Shown: piece by piece, positions 36,214-45,921 of the stretch | Position numbering within the stretch: the stretch's first letter is position 1 | How the letters are laid out: each line of letters starts with the position of its first letter | NCBI RefSeq assembly: GCF_004843725.1 | Contig: NZ_CP039451.1 | Location: 1-64,000 of the forward strand | Reading direction: 5' to 3' | From: Psychroserpens sp. NJDZ02 | GTDB lineage: Bacteria; Bacteroidota; Bacteroidia; Flavobacteriales; Flavobacteriaceae | DNA length: 64,000 nucleotides | Notes under the pieces: model-generated | The model's database searches: none | Told to the model about the DNA's origin: nothing | The model's input: only the letters and a program-made list of their open reading frames with translations | Translations under genes and position numbers: made by a program

Positions 36214-36834
36214 ATGAAAAACATCCAGATTTTAATAATATTTCTATTTTCAATTGGAATTTCAGCACAAAATATAACTGAAATCAACTCTGATTTAAAA
36301 CTATCTGATTCGCTAACTTACGAAACTGAAGTCCGAATTTATCAAGGTGGTGGAATAACTAATTATTCTTCACTTTTTAGAATGTTTAAAGACAAATCGG
36401 AGAAATGGACAGCGGAATTTTACGAGCATTACGCAAAAGTAAACGGACAAGCCGAATTACGGACTGAAAAGCAAACTCTAACATCGGAAAAAGATATGGA
36501 GTTTATATTTCAAAATTTTGTTCGGAGTCATATTTTAGACTTGCCAAGTTTGAGCGAAATACAATGGAAATTAGTAACTCGTGGAAATGTAGAAAAAGTA
36601 AAAAATAAATATCGAGGAAAAGAAATTGAGGAATACGAATTAATGAACAAACAGATTGCGATTTTGGACGGAGAAGGATTTAAAGTTAAGGTCAAAGGTT
36701 GGAATAGAGCGAATGAATTTGAATTTTCTAATCCCGACAGATATTTAAAACATTATCCCGAAATTGATGAATTAAATTATATATGTGAAATTTTGGACTT
36801 AATCCGGACTGAATTTCACATTTGGAAAAAATAA
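36214..36834 (+). CDS. Cassette 5: secreted protein of unknown function
   Basis: Protein of 206 residues with a signal peptide (MKNIQILIIFLFSIGISAQ). The mature part is mixed alpha/beta with many charged residues and no recognised domain (FRMFKDKSEKWTAEFYEHYAKV, ILDLPSLSEIQWKL). ATG 36214 is 13 bases from the cassette start. The stop is one base before the cassette end core, so no terminator exists within the cassette. Confidence 0.7.
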   Translation: MKNIQILIIFLFSIGISAQNITEINSDLKLSDSLTYETEVRIYQGGGITNYSSLFRMFKDKSEKWTAEFYEHYAKVNGQAELRTEKQTLTSEKDMEFIFQNFVRSHILDLPSLSEIQWKLVTRGNVEKVKNKYRGKEIEEYELMNKQIAILDGEGFKVKVKGWNRANEFEFSNPDRYLKHYPEIDELNYICEILDLIRTEFHIWKK

Positions 36835-36843
36835 CTATGCACA

Positions 36844-38698
36844 ATCGAGTAGACGGCTCCGACTAAAATAGCCGGAGTGCGCCTCTCACACCACCGCACG
36901 TACGGGTCTCGTATACGGCGGTTCACCAAATTGAAGTTTGCGTATTATTAATATAATCTAACAAAGGTTTATACCCTTTTCGTTTAAGCCTAGAAGTTGT
37001 GATAGTAGTCTTTAAAATAGGACTTTGAGCTACTGCCCAACCTCCCATTCTTGTTCTACTCCAAGCATAAGCTTGTCCTGCCTCTATACCTAATTGAATC
37101 AAGTTTTTACGCTTGCGTTCTAGTTTCTTCCAATCGTGCCAAATACAATAGCGTAATCGATTTCTTAACCATTCATCTAGCTTTTTACTTTTTGCATAGA
37201 TGTTTGTTAAGCGATAATTAGTCATCCAGCCTCGGCAGACTTGGTTAAGCCGTTCAAGACGTTCTAACAACGACATCGGTTTGGTTTTCTTGGTGATACT
37301 TTTTAGATTACGTTTAAACTTTGCCCAACTGTTCTTAGCTACCACTAATGCATATTGTCCTTTCACTCCCTTTTTATAAATGGGCACAAAACCATGTCCG
37401 AGTAACTCAAAATTTACAGGTCTACGCAGGCCACTTTTGGCTTTATTTATAGGTAATTTAAGTCTGTCTCTTAAAAAGACAAACAGTTTGTTTCCTATTT
37501 GTTTCGCCTCGCTTTTACTTTTAGCGTAAACGCTAAAATCGTCAGCATAGCGCACATAACGCAAGCCCATACTTTTCATTTCTTTGTCCAATACATCTAA
37601 CATAATATTAGATAATAAGGGACTTATTGGACTGCCTTGCGGGATTCCTTTTCTGCGCTTTTTGAGTCTTCCATTTATTAAAATGGGAACTCTTAGCCAT
37701 TTTCGGATTAACCGTAAGGTGGTTGGACATTTTACCTTGTGGTAAATAAGTTGCAGTAAAATACAGTGGTCTACTTGATCAAAGAATCCTTTTAAATCAA
37801 TATCTACAATATCTTGGTAACCTGAATTGATATACCTTTGAGCTTGTAGTACTGCTTTTTGGATATTATTTTGTGGACGAAAACCGTAACTAACAGGTTC
37901 AAAATCATACTCAAAATGAACCATTAATTGCTGACTTACCGCCTGTTGTAGCCATCTATCTACTACCGTGGGTATTCCTAAAAGTCTAGTTTTACCTTCT
38001 CCTTTTGGAATAGTTACCCCTAATATTGGTTTTGGAGTATAGCGGTTTTCTCGAATGGTGGATAGTAGTATTGAACGGTTTTCTAATATATATTTAGAAA
38101 GCCTCGTTGTTTTCATACCATCTACACCGCTCGCACCTTTATTGCGCTCCACTTGTCGTGTTGCTTTATAAAGGTTTGTTGCTGCTAATACATTTTCAAT
38201 CATAGGGTTAATAATACGTGTACTCCTGTTGCTCTAAAACTAGGCTAGCTAAGCATCCTAATTGAATGACAACGTAATTTAATGTTCAGTCCTTCCTTAC
38301 TTGTGAGACCGTCTGAGGTATTGCCTCAACTCGTTTCCTATAAGTACTATGACTTCTGCTGACTTCTCCATATAGTCAACTCGTAACTTTGGAGACCTCC
38401 CCAGGTAATGGCATCTTCTTTCACTCAATCACTGCCGTATCTACATAATTACCCTTTTGGTACTGTTTGGGCGTTACAAAGGTGTGCTTGCTTACCCGAA
38501 TAATTATGCCTCTGTATACGATTTCTGTTCGTCAGTACCGAGTTTTGTAGTTCCGCTTCCTTCAGATGTAACCTCGCGGTTACCACCCTTGCGACTTACT
38601 AATGCTTCAAGACGTTACTCCTGCGCATAAGGGACTTGCACCCTCTAGATTAATTATTTACCTTTAGGTAAATTAAAAGATGCCCATGCTGGGCACAC
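36844..38698 (-). mobile_element. Group II intron copy 1 (RT-encoding) in attC-like site 5
   Basis: On the minus strand it starts GTGTGCCCAGC (38698) and ends CTACTCGAT (36844), matching group II 5' GUGYG and 3' AY ends. Removing it joins TATGCACA to ACACCGTATA, restoring a normal site. Near the 3' end is a domain V-like hairpin (ACCGCCGTATACG ... CGTACGTGCGGTGG) and a domain VI hairpin (CTCCGGCTA/TAGTCGGAG). Length 1855 bp with an RT lacking an endonuclease domain fits group IIC. Confidence 0.85.
36923..38203 (-). CDS. Group II intron reverse transcriptase/maturase, copy 1
   Basis: Protein of 426 residues of the LtrA-like family. RT blocks visible: KGASGVDGM, NRYTPKPILGVTIPKGEGKTRLLGIP, YGFRPQNNIQKAV, DIVDIDLKGFFDQVDH, KGIPQGSPISPLLSNIMLD and the catalytic RYADDFSVYAK. 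A maturase X domain (WMTNYRLTNIYAKSKKLDEWLRNRLRYC) follows, and the protein ends without an HNH endonuclease domain, as in group IIC. Intact; probably supports both its own intron and the ORF-less copies. Confidence 0.95.
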   Translation of the reverse strand: MIENVLAATNLYKATRQVERNKGASGVDGMKTTRLSKYILENRSILLSTIRENRYTPKPILGVTIPKGEGKTRLLGIPTVVDRWLQQAVSQQLMVHFEYDFEPVSYGFRPQNNIQKAVLQAQRYINSGYQDIVDIDLKGFFDQVDHCILLQLIYHKVKCPTTLRLIRKWLRVPILINGRLKKRRKGIPQGSPISPLLSNIMLDVLDKEMKSMGLRYVRYADDFSVYAKSKSEAKQIGNKLFVFLRDRLKLPINKAKSGLRRPVNFELLGHGFVPIYKKGVKGQYALVVAKNSWAKFKRNLKSITKKTKPMSLLERLERLNQVCRGWMTNYRLTNIYAKSKKLDEWLRNRLRYCIWHDWKKLERKRKNLIQLGIEAGQAYAWSRTRMGGWAVAQSPILKTTITTSRLKRKGYKPLLDYINNTQTSIW

Positions 38699-38828
38699 AC
38701 ACCGTATAAAAATAATTGCGGTTTAGTGCTTAATCAAAGGTCGTTGTGTGTTTGTTACGTCTGATTTTCCTGCGGAAAATCCTCGCATACAAACCCGCAA
38801 CTATTCTTATACATAAACGTTGGCAATA
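38699..38828 (+). repeat. attC-like site 5 (right part; intron-occupied)
   Basis: ACACCGTATAAAAATAATTG pairs with CAACTATTCTTATACATAAACG-TT; central hairpin GATTTTCCTGCGGAAAATC. The left core TATGCACA lies at 36836-36843 on the other side of the intron. Next cassette starts GTTGGCAATA. Confidence 0.65.
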
Positions 38829-38831
38829 ATA

Positions 38832-39617
38832 ATGAAACAAACTTTTAGCATATTAATAATCTTTCTGATTTCATTCAACGGATTCTCTCAATGCGATGAT
38901 ATTGACAAGTTGGAATTTGGAGGAACTTATCTTTCCAAAACGAGAAATTATATTCCTTTTGATTTGGAAATTTCTGACACTATTAAGTATTGCTGTGATT
39001 CAAAAAAAATTCAAAAGTATCTCGATGTAATAATCCCAAAAGCAAAAGATTTTATAACAAAAAGAGCCAATTCGGAATTTTATAATCGATTAGAAATTCA
39101 TCAAATCGAAGTTAACTATGATAAAGAAATTGACATAAGTTATTCCAATCAAGAACTATATGAACTATCAAATTATCCAACTCATACTTATTGGATTTTA
39201 TATACTTATCGAAATAATGGAATTGAATATGGATTTGGTTTGGAATTTGATAAAGACGGAAAAATGGTTTCTGAAAACAAATTTCCTGACTTCTCACTCA
39301 ATCCTGAATTTGAAAAGCTAATTGAACCCTGCACTGCATTAGAAAAAGTCAAATCGGACAAACGATTTAAAGACAAAAAAGTCGATTTCATTGAGTTAGC
39401 ATATTTAGATGAAATAAATTCATTTTGTTGCTTAATCAGCGAAGATAAAGACGTACAAATGGCAAAAATTGATGTTAGTGACCATAAGTATCATAAATAC
39501 GAAATCAACAACTTTTTTGTTAATGCTAATACATCAATAATAGAAAAAATATCTACTCAAAAAGGACAAGTTATTTATTGCACCTTCAAAGATATTTTTC
39601 CAGAAGATAAAAACTAA
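38832..39617 (+). CDS. Cassette 6: secreted protein of unknown function
   Basis: Protein of 261 residues with a signal peptide (MKQTFSILIIFLISFNGFSQ) followed directly by CDDIDKLE. The mature part contains repeated Tyr/Asn-rich strands and two CC pairs (KYCCDSKK and NSFCCLIS), suggesting disulfides. No domain recognised. ATG 38832 is 13 bases from the cassette start; the cassette ends about 6 bases after the stop. Confidence 0.7.
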   Translation: MKQTFSILIIFLISFNGFSQCDDIDKLEFGGTYLSKTRNYIPFDLEISDTIKYCCDSKKIQKYLDVIIPKAKDFITKRANSEFYNRLEIHQIEVNYDKEIDISYSNQELYELSNYPTHTYWILYTYRNNGIEYGFGLEFDKDGKMVSENKFPDFSLNPEFEKLIEPCTALEKVKSDKRFKDKKVDFIELAYLDEINSFCCLISEDKDVQMAKIDVSDHKYHKYEINNFFVNANTSIIEKISTQKGQVIYCTFKDIFPEDKN

Positions 39618-39630
39618 ATTACTATTGCCA

Positions 39631-40226
39631 ATCGAGTAGACGGCTCCGACTAAAATAGCCGGAGTGCGCCTCTCACACCACCGTACATACGGGTCTCGTA
39701 TACGGCGGTTCGTAAATCATCACGCCAAAGCTCTTTTCACCCTTGACACTATCTTCTAATTTAGGCATAGGCTACCACTAGTGCTCCTATGCGAATTTTG
39801 AAGAGAATTACGTTCAGTCCTTCCTTACTTGTGAGACCTTCTGAGGTATTGCCTCAACTCGTTTCCTGTAAGTACTATGACTTCTGCTGATTGCTCCATA
39901 TAGTCAACTCGTAACTTTGGAGACCTCCCCAGGTAATGGCATCCTCTTTCACTCAATCACTGCCGTATCTACATAGTTACCCTTTTGTTACTGTTTGGGC
40001 GTTACAATGATGTGCTTGCTTACCCGAATAACTATGCCTCTGTATACGATTTCTGTTCGTCAGTACCGAGTTTTGTAGTCTCGCTTCCTTCAGATGTAAC
40101 CTCGCGATTACCACCCTTGCGACTTACTAATGCTTCAAGACGTTACTCCTGCGCATAAGGGACTTGCACCCTCTAGATTAATTATTTACCTTTCCGTAAA
40201 TTAAAAGATGCCCATGCTGGGCACAC
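39631..40226 (-). mobile_element. ORF-less group II intron copy 2 in attC-like site 6
   Basis: Exactly 596 bp with the same 5' GTGTGCCCAGC and 3' CTACTCGAT ends as the RT-encoding copies. The RT gene is replaced by about 130 bases that form a hairpin-like domain IV (GCATAGGAGCAC/GTGCTCCTATGC near 39773-39800). Excision restores TATTGCCA-ACACCG. It needs RT supplied in trans. Confidence 0.83.
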
Positions 40227-40355
40227 ACACCGTATATAATTAATGGCTAGTTTTAGCTTGCTTACGAAAATTCTTCCGAATTTTCTATTTGGTTTTTATT
40301 TACTAAATTAGGTGCCGAAACACGCCACTAATCATATACAAACACGTTACCTGCA
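40227..40355 (+). repeat. attC-like site 6 (right part; intron-occupied)
   Basis: ACACCGTATATAATTAATGG pairs with CCACTAATCATATACAAACACG-TT; central hairpin GAAAATTCTTCCGAATTTTC. Left core TATTGCCA at 39623-39630. Next start GTTACCTGCA. Confidence 0.72.
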
Positions 40356-40461
40356 ATGCGAAGAAAACCGTTTCAAATATTGATATGACAGCTTTTTAAT
40401 GAACTTTTCACAAAAAAACAACGCAAACATTGAGCTAACTCAAAAAAAATTAACTAGGCTC

Positions 40462-40479
40462 TAAACTCTAAAGAGTTTA
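40462..40479 (+). promoter_or_regulatory. Perfect inverted repeat before the cassette 7 gene
   Basis: TAAACTC-TAAA-GAGTTTA, ending 17 bases before the ATG at 40497. It could be an operator, perhaps for the gene product's own N-terminal winged-helix-like domain. The cassette has an unusually long leader of about 150 bases, so it may carry its own promoter. Confidence 0.35.
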
Positions 40480-40496
40480 TTTATATATAGTGTGAT

Positions 40497-41939
40497 ATGA
40501 CATCAATAGAAAAGATATTAAATAGAAAAGGACCTTTGATGTCAAATGAATTATCTAGCTTAATAGAGAAATCCGAAAACATCAATTACAATACAGCTAG
40601 TCAAAGGGTTGCGAGAAATAAAAAAATACTAAAAATTAAAGGGTATTTTATAAGTAATTTATCCTTGTGTTATCTAGAAAAACACATTGAAGATGGACTT
40701 TTGTTTGATTCATTAAATAAAGCAATGTTCGAAAATGGAAAAAAGTATTGGTATACTTTAAATGCTTTAGAACTTCACGGAGGAATTATTAATCAAAAAT
40801 TTTTAGAATGTTATACTAACTATCCAATTATAGCTTTAAAAGGACATTTACCCTTCAAAAAAATAATTCAAAAATTCATAAAATCTAATATACTAAATTA
40901 TAATAGTGAGTATTATTACATTTCCCCTAAACTAAAAAGAACCAACTTCAATTCATTGACCTATAAAACAATAGAGGCTATTAAAGAAAATATTCTTACT
41001 GACTTTGGTACTTTAAATAAAAACATAGGACTCATTTCATACAATACTGCTGAAAAATATGCGGAATTTGGGAAATTCAGATGGGCTTTTAAAGGTGTTT
41101 CAAATATTACAGGATTAATGCAAGGAAATAAACCTGGATTTGTATTAGCTGATATTCTAATTGGAACTTCAATTAATGAGAAAGATGTATCATTCTTTAT
41201 TGAAAAAATAAAGCATATTCAGAGCTTTAATAATGCTTCAAGAATTATTCCTTTTCTAATAGTAGATGATTTAAGCAAAGAAGCTTTAATTACTTTAAAA
41301 TTTCACGGAATTGCTGTAGGTTTTATTAAAGAATTATTTGGTCAAAAATATGCTGAAACTCTCAAAGAGTTAATTAGTGTTCTAAATAATGCTGGAGCTA
41401 GTTTAAAATCTTCACCTGAAAAATATCTAGATTTAATTAAAGAACTAAAAAAGTATAATGAAGGTTTAGCTAATAATATAAGAGGAGCACTTTTCGAATT
41501 TGTCGTTGGACATATTCATTCTTTAGATAGTAATAGTAGTATTGATTTAGGTCGTGAAATTTATGAAAATGATTCTCGCCACGAAATGGATGTTTTAGCA
41601 ATATATAACGACAGAATTGTTATAGCGGAATGCAAAGCAAAACGTTCGATGATAGACCTTGAAACGATAGATAAATGGTTAGGAGAAAAAATTCCAGCAT
41701 TTAAAAAATGGATTAAAAAACAAGAAACGTGGAAAAAGAAAAAAATTGAATTTGAATTTTGGTCAACTGGTGGCTTTACAGATGATGCTATAGAAAAACT
41801 AGAATATGTCTCTACATCAGCTTCAAAATATAAAGTATCTTATTTCGAACCAAATGACATTAGAAATAAAGCATTATCAATGGAAAATAAAAAACTAAAG
41901 GAAGCATTAGATGATTTCTTTTTAAAAGCCAAAGTATAG
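40497..41939 (+). CDS. Cassette 7: PD-(D/E)XK nuclease-like protein
   Basis: Largest cassette product apart from the hydrolase, 480 residues, cytoplasmic. The C-terminal third has a restriction-endonuclease-like core: RGALFEFVVGHIH (helix with Glu), RHEMDVLAIYNDRIVIAECKAKRS (Asp, then E-x-K on the next strand), the D...ExK arrangement of PD-(D/E)XK enzymes. The N-terminal region (about 1-60) resembles a winged helix (TASQRVARNKKILKIKGYF). A defence or DNA-repair role is possible but not shown. It is the only cassette here with a long leader. Confidence 0.68.
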   Translation: MTSIEKILNRKGPLMSNELSSLIEKSENINYNTASQRVARNKKILKIKGYFISNLSLCYLEKHIEDGLLFDSLNKAMFENGKKYWYTLNALELHGGIINQKFLECYTNYPIIALKGHLPFKKIIQKFIKSNILNYNSEYYYISPKLKRTNFNSLTYKTIEAIKENILTDFGTLNKNIGLISYNTAEKYAEFGKFRWAFKGVSNITGLMQGNKPGFVLADILIGTSINEKDVSFFIEKIKHIQSFNNASRIIPFLIVDDLSKEALITLKFHGIAVGFIKELFGQKYAETLKELISVLNNAGASLKSSPEKYLDLIKELKKYNEGLANNIRGALFEFVVGHIHSLDSNSSIDLGREIYENDSRHEMDVLAIYNDRIVIAECKAKRSMIDLETIDKWLGEKIPAFKKWIKKQETWKKKKIEFEFWSTGGFTDDAIEKLEYVSTSASKYKVSYFEPNDIRNKALSMENKKLKEALDDFFLKAKV

Positions 41940-41962
41940 TAATGAACAAAGCACTGCAGGTA

Positions 41963-43813
41963 ATCGAGTAGACGGCTCCGACTAAAATAGCCGGAGTGCG
42001 CCTCTCACACCACCGCACGTACGGGTCTCGTATACGGCGGTTCACCAAATTGAAGTTTGCGTATTATTAATATAATCTAACAAAGGTTTATACCCTTTTC
42101 GTTTAAGCCTAGAAGTTGTGATGGTAGTCTTTAAAATAGGACTTTGAGCTACTGCCCAACCTCCCATTCTGGTTCTACTCCAAGCATAAGCTTGTCCTGC
42201 CTCTACACCTAATTGAATCAAGTTTTTACGCTTGCGTTCTAGTTTTTTCCAATCGTGCCAAATACAATAGCGTAATCGATTTCTTAACCATTCATCTAGC
42301 TTTTTACTTTTTGCATAGATGTTTGTTAAGCGATAATTAGTCATCCAACCTCGGCAGACTTGGTTAAGCCGTTCAAGACGTTCTAACAACGACATCGGTT
42401 TGGTTTTCTTGGTGATACTTTTTAGATTACGTTTAAACTTTGCCCAACTATTCTTAGCTACCACTAATGCATATTGTCCTTTCACACCCTTTTTATAAAC
42501 GGGTACAAAACCATGTCCGAGTAACTCAAAATTTAAAGGTCTACGCAGGCCACTTTTGGCTTTATTTATAGGCAATTTAAGTCTGTCTCTTAAAAAGACA
42601 AACAGTTTGTTTCCTATTTGTTTCGCCTCGCTTTTACTTTTAGCGTAAACGCTAAAATCATCAGCATAGCGCACATAACGCAAGCCCATACTTTTCATTT
42701 CTTTGTCCAATACATCTAACATAATATTAGATAATAAGGGACTTATTGGACTGCCTTGCGGGATTCCTTTTCTGCGCTTTTTGAGTCTTCCATTTATTAA
42801 AATGGGAACTCTTAGCCATTTTCGGATTAACCGTAAGGTGGTTGGACATTTTACCTTGTGGTAAATAAGTTGTAGTAAAATACAGTGGTCTACTTGGTCA
42901 AAGAATCCTTTTAAATCAATATCTACAATATCTTGGTAACCTGAATTGATATACGTTTGAGCTTGTAGTACTGCTTTTTGGATGTTCTTTTGTGGACGGA
43001 AACCGTAACTAACAGGTTCAAAATCATACTCAAAATGAACCATTAATTGCTGACTTACCGCCTGTTGTAGCCATCTATCTACTACTGTGGGTATTCCTAA
43101 AAGTCTAGTTTTACCTTGTCCTTTTGGAATGCTTACCCCTAATATTGGTTTTGGAGTATAGCGGTTTTCTCGAATGGTGGATAGTACTATTGAACGGTTT
43201 TCTAATATATATTTAGAAAGCTTCGTTGTTTTCATACCATCTACACCGCTCGCACCTTTATTGCGCTCCACTTGTCGTGTTGCTTTATAAAGGTTTGTCG
43301 CTGCTAATACGTTTTCAATCATAGGGTTAATAATACGTGTACTCCTGTTGCTCTAAAACTAGGCTAGCTAAGCATCCTAGTCGAATTACAACGTAATTTA
43401 ATGTTCAGTCCTTCCTTACTTGTGAGACCTATGGGGTTTCCCAACTCGTTTCCTGTAAGTACTATGACTTCTGCTGACTTCTCCAAATAGTCAACTCGTA
43501 ACTTTGGAGACCTCCCCAGGTAATGGCATCTTCTTTCTCTCAATAACTGCCGTATCTACATAATTACCCTTTTGTTACTGTTTGGGCGTTACAAAGGTGT
43601 GCTTGCTTACCCAAATAATTATGCCTCTGTATACGATTTCTGTTCGTCAGTACCGAGTTTTGTAGTTCCGCTTCCTTCAGATAAAACCTCACGGTTTTCA
43701 CCCTTGCGACTTACTAATGCTTCAAGACGTTACTCCTGCGCATAAGGGACTTGCACCCTCTAGATTAATTATTTACCTTTCCGTAAATAAAAAGATGCCC
43801 ATGCTGGGCACAC
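41963..43813 (-). mobile_element. Group II intron copy 3 (RT-encoding) in attC-like site 7
   Basis: 1851 bp, the same ends and domains as copy 1, over 95 percent similar by eye except in the 5' region, where a few bases differ (for example near 43430-43440 and 43680). Removal joins TGCAGGTA to ACACCGTG. Confidence 0.85.
42042..43322 (-). CDS. Group II intron reverse transcriptase/maturase, copy 3
   Basis: 426 residues, differing from copy 1 at only a handful of positions (for example NNIQ to KNIQ, PVNFE to PLNFE). RYADDFSVYAK and the X domain are intact, and there is no endonuclease domain. The two copies being both intact and nearly identical indicates recent spread. Confidence 0.95.
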   Translation of the reverse strand: MIENVLAATNLYKATRQVERNKGASGVDGMKTTKLSKYILENRSIVLSTIRENRYTPKPILGVSIPKGQGKTRLLGIPTVVDRWLQQAVSQQLMVHFEYDFEPVSYGFRPQKNIQKAVLQAQTYINSGYQDIVDIDLKGFFDQVDHCILLQLIYHKVKCPTTLRLIRKWLRVPILINGRLKKRRKGIPQGSPISPLLSNIMLDVLDKEMKSMGLRYVRYADDFSVYAKSKSEAKQIGNKLFVFLRDRLKLPINKAKSGLRRPLNFELLGHGFVPVYKKGVKGQYALVVAKNSWAKFKRNLKSITKKTKPMSLLERLERLNQVCRGWMTNYRLTNIYAKSKKLDEWLRNRLRYCIWHDWKKLERKRKNLIQLGVEAGQAYAWSRTRMGGWAVAQSPILKTTITTSRLKRKGYKPLLDYINNTQTSIW

Positions 43814-43945
43814 ACACCGTGTATAATTAATTGCTGCATTGAGCTTACTTGCGAATATTCCTGCGGAATATTCACGGGTTCGTAAATGTTTGCTAACTTA
43901 GTTGCTTAACCACGCAACTAACCATACACAAACACGTTGCCCACA
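43814..43945 (+). repeat. attC-like site 7 (right part; intron-occupied)
   Basis: ACACCGTGTATAATTAATTG pairs with CAACTAACCATACACAAACACG-TT; central hairpin GAATATTCCTGCGGAATATTC. Left core TGCAGGTA at 41955-41962. Next start GTTGCCCACA. Confidence 0.75.
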
Positions 43946-43948
43946 ATT

Positions 43949-44734
43949 ATGAAAAACATCTTTACCTTCATATTTATACTAATAATTGGACATTCTGTTT
44001 TTGGACAAAAAACACCAATTTCCTATGTGAATAATGAAAAAGACAGTTTAGCTGATGCTAATCCTTGGTTTATTGATAATAGAATAAGTCAAATTACTTT
44101 GACCTCAAAAACCGAATTTGAATTTCGGAGTTTTCCAATTCCATCAAGTTGTTTGACTTGGAGAGAATATAAAGGAACTTGGGAAAGGAAAAACGATACT
44201 CTTATTTTTTCTGAACAATATGAAGTTGTAGAAAGTGATGCACGTTTTACATTTTCGAACAAAAGTCAAAACGAATATTATCATCTTGAATTTAGAACTG
44301 ATAAAAAATCAAAACTAACTGACAAACATATTGAAATCCAATTCGTTTACGATTTTGATGCGGATTTTAAAGATGTTAAACTCAATATGGAATTGGATAA
44401 TGATTTAAGATTAAAAATTCCTTTCAATCAAATTCCGAATCGTAAAAATTTAGCATCAATTAGGTTTGAATATTCCTTATCAAATGGAGAAAAAAGAGAT
44501 GGTTATATAACAGAAAATCAAACTATAAATGTAAAAGAGAAAGAGCTTCCAAATTATATTGGAATTACTCTAATTGAGAAACCAAAAAAAGAAATTATTT
44601 ATAGAATTACAAAAGCGCTTTTAACAGAAAATAAGATTAAAATAATTTCGAAAGAAAAAAATAAATCTGATTTACCAGATTATACTGAAGAAATAGAATT
44701 TAAGGAAGTTTACGAAAATGAATCTGAAAAGTAA
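43949..44734 (+). CDS. Cassette 8: secreted protein of unknown function
   Basis: Protein of 261 residues with a signal peptide ending near VFGQ. The first mature part (ISQITLTSKTEFEFRSFPIPSSCLTWREYKGTWERKNDTLIFSEQY) resembles a short lipocalin-like or copper-resistance NlpE-like beta barrel segment with the G-x-W motif; the second half is another beta-rich region. No firm family. ATG 43949 is 13 bases from the cassette start. Confidence 0.7.
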   Translation: MKNIFTFIFILIIGHSVFGQKTPISYVNNEKDSLADANPWFIDNRISQITLTSKTEFEFRSFPIPSSCLTWREYKGTWERKNDTLIFSEQYEVVESDARFTFSNKSQNEYYHLEFRTDKKSKLTDKHIEIQFVYDFDADFKDVKLNMELDNDLRLKIPFNQIPNRKNLASIRFEYSLSNGEKRDGYITENQTINVKEKELPNYIGITLIEKPKKEIIYRITKALLTENKIKIISKEKNKSDLPDYTEEIEFKEVYENESEK

Positions 44735-44743
44735 CTGTGGGCA

Positions 44744-45339
44744 ATCGAGTAGACGGCTCCGACTAAAATAGTCGGAGTGCGCCTCTCACACCACCGTACG
44801 TACGGGTCTCGTATACGGCGGTTCGTAAATCATCACACCAAAGCTCTTTTCACCCTTGGCACTATCTTCTAATTTAGGCATAGGCTACCACTAGTGCTCC
44901 TATGCGAATTTTGAAGAGAATCACGTTCAGTCCTTCCTTACTTGTGAGACCTTCTGAGGTATTCCCTCAACTCGTTTCCTGTAAGTACTATGACCTCTGC
45001 TGACTTCTCCAAATAGTCAACTCGTAACTTTGGAGACCTCCCCAGGTAATGGCATCCTCTTTCACTCAATCACTGCCGTATCTACATAATTACCCTTTTG
45101 TTACTGTTTGGGCGTTACAATGATGTGCTTGCTTACCCGAATAACTATGCCTCTGTATACGATTTCTGTTCGTCAGTACCGAGTTTTGTAGTTCCGCTTC
45201 CTTCAGATGTAACCTCGCGATTACCACCCTTGCGACTTACTAATGCTTCAAGACGTTACTCCTGCGCATAAGGGACTTGCACCCTCTAGATTAATTATTT
45301 ACCTTTCCGTAAATAAAAAGATGCCCATGCTGGGCACAC
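44744..45339 (-). mobile_element. ORF-less group II intron copy 4 in attC-like site 8
   Basis: 596 bp, the same length and domain IV as copy 2, with a few substitutions (for example near 44770, 44862 and 44964). Removal joins TGTGGGCA to ACAACGTA. Confidence 0.83.
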
Positions 45340-45471
45340 ACAACGTATATAATTTATTGCTTTGTAAGTGCTCATCTGGAATATTCCTTCGGAATATTCT
45401 CAGGTTCGTAAAAGTTTACTAAATTAGTTGCTAAACCACGCAACTAACCATACACATCAACGTTAGCTTTA
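45340..45471 (+). repeat. attC-like site 8 (right part; intron-occupied)
   Basis: ACAACGTATATAATTTATTG pairs with CAACTAACCATACACATCAACG-TT; central hairpin GGAATATTCCTTCGGAATATTC. Left core TGTGGGCA at 44736-44743. Next start GTTAGCTTTAAT. Confidence 0.68.
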
Positions 45472-45514
45472 ATACTGACCCGTCCTGAAATAAGGCTACA
45501 TAATTTTAAACATT

Positions 45515-45886
45515 ATGTATAGAAATGACAAAGTAATTAGACGTTACAGCGAACCTTTTAAGTTAAAAATTTTAGCCGAACTTACAATCGGAAAACACAC
45601 AAAGAGTGAACTTTGTAAACTCTACTCTATTGCACCTACAACTGTGAACGTGTGGATTAAAAAGTACAATCGTAAAGACTTAATGAACACCAGAGTAAAA
45701 GTGGAAACAAAAGACGAAATATCTAGAATTAAAGCACTTCAAAAAGAAATTGAACAGCTTAAAAAGTTACTACTTAAAAAGGATCTCGATGCTATGGTAG
45801 AAGAATCCTATCTAGAAGTAGCTGCTGAAGATTTAGGTTATAAATCTATTGCTGAACTAAAAAAAAAGTTAAGTATAAAGCCTTAA
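45515..45886 (+). CDS. IS3-family OrfA
   Basis: DNA-binding protein of 123 residues with a helix-turn-helix (FKLKILAELTIGKHTKSELCKLYSIAPTTVNVWIKKY) and a leucine-zipper region (ISRIKALQKEIEQLKKLLLKKDLDAM). A run of nine A at 45859-45867, ending AAAAAAG, is a typical slippery site where ribosomes shift -1 to make the OrfAB transposase. Confidence 0.93.
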   Translation: MYRNDKVIRRYSEPFKLKILAELTIGKHTKSELCKLYSIAPTTVNVWIKKYNRKDLMNTRVKVETKDEISRIKALQKEIEQLKKLLLKKDLDAMVEESYLEVAAEDLGYKSIAELKKKLSIKP

Positions 45887-45921
45887 TAAAAGCCAAAGAG
45901 AAATCTAAGGGATTTGCTTCT

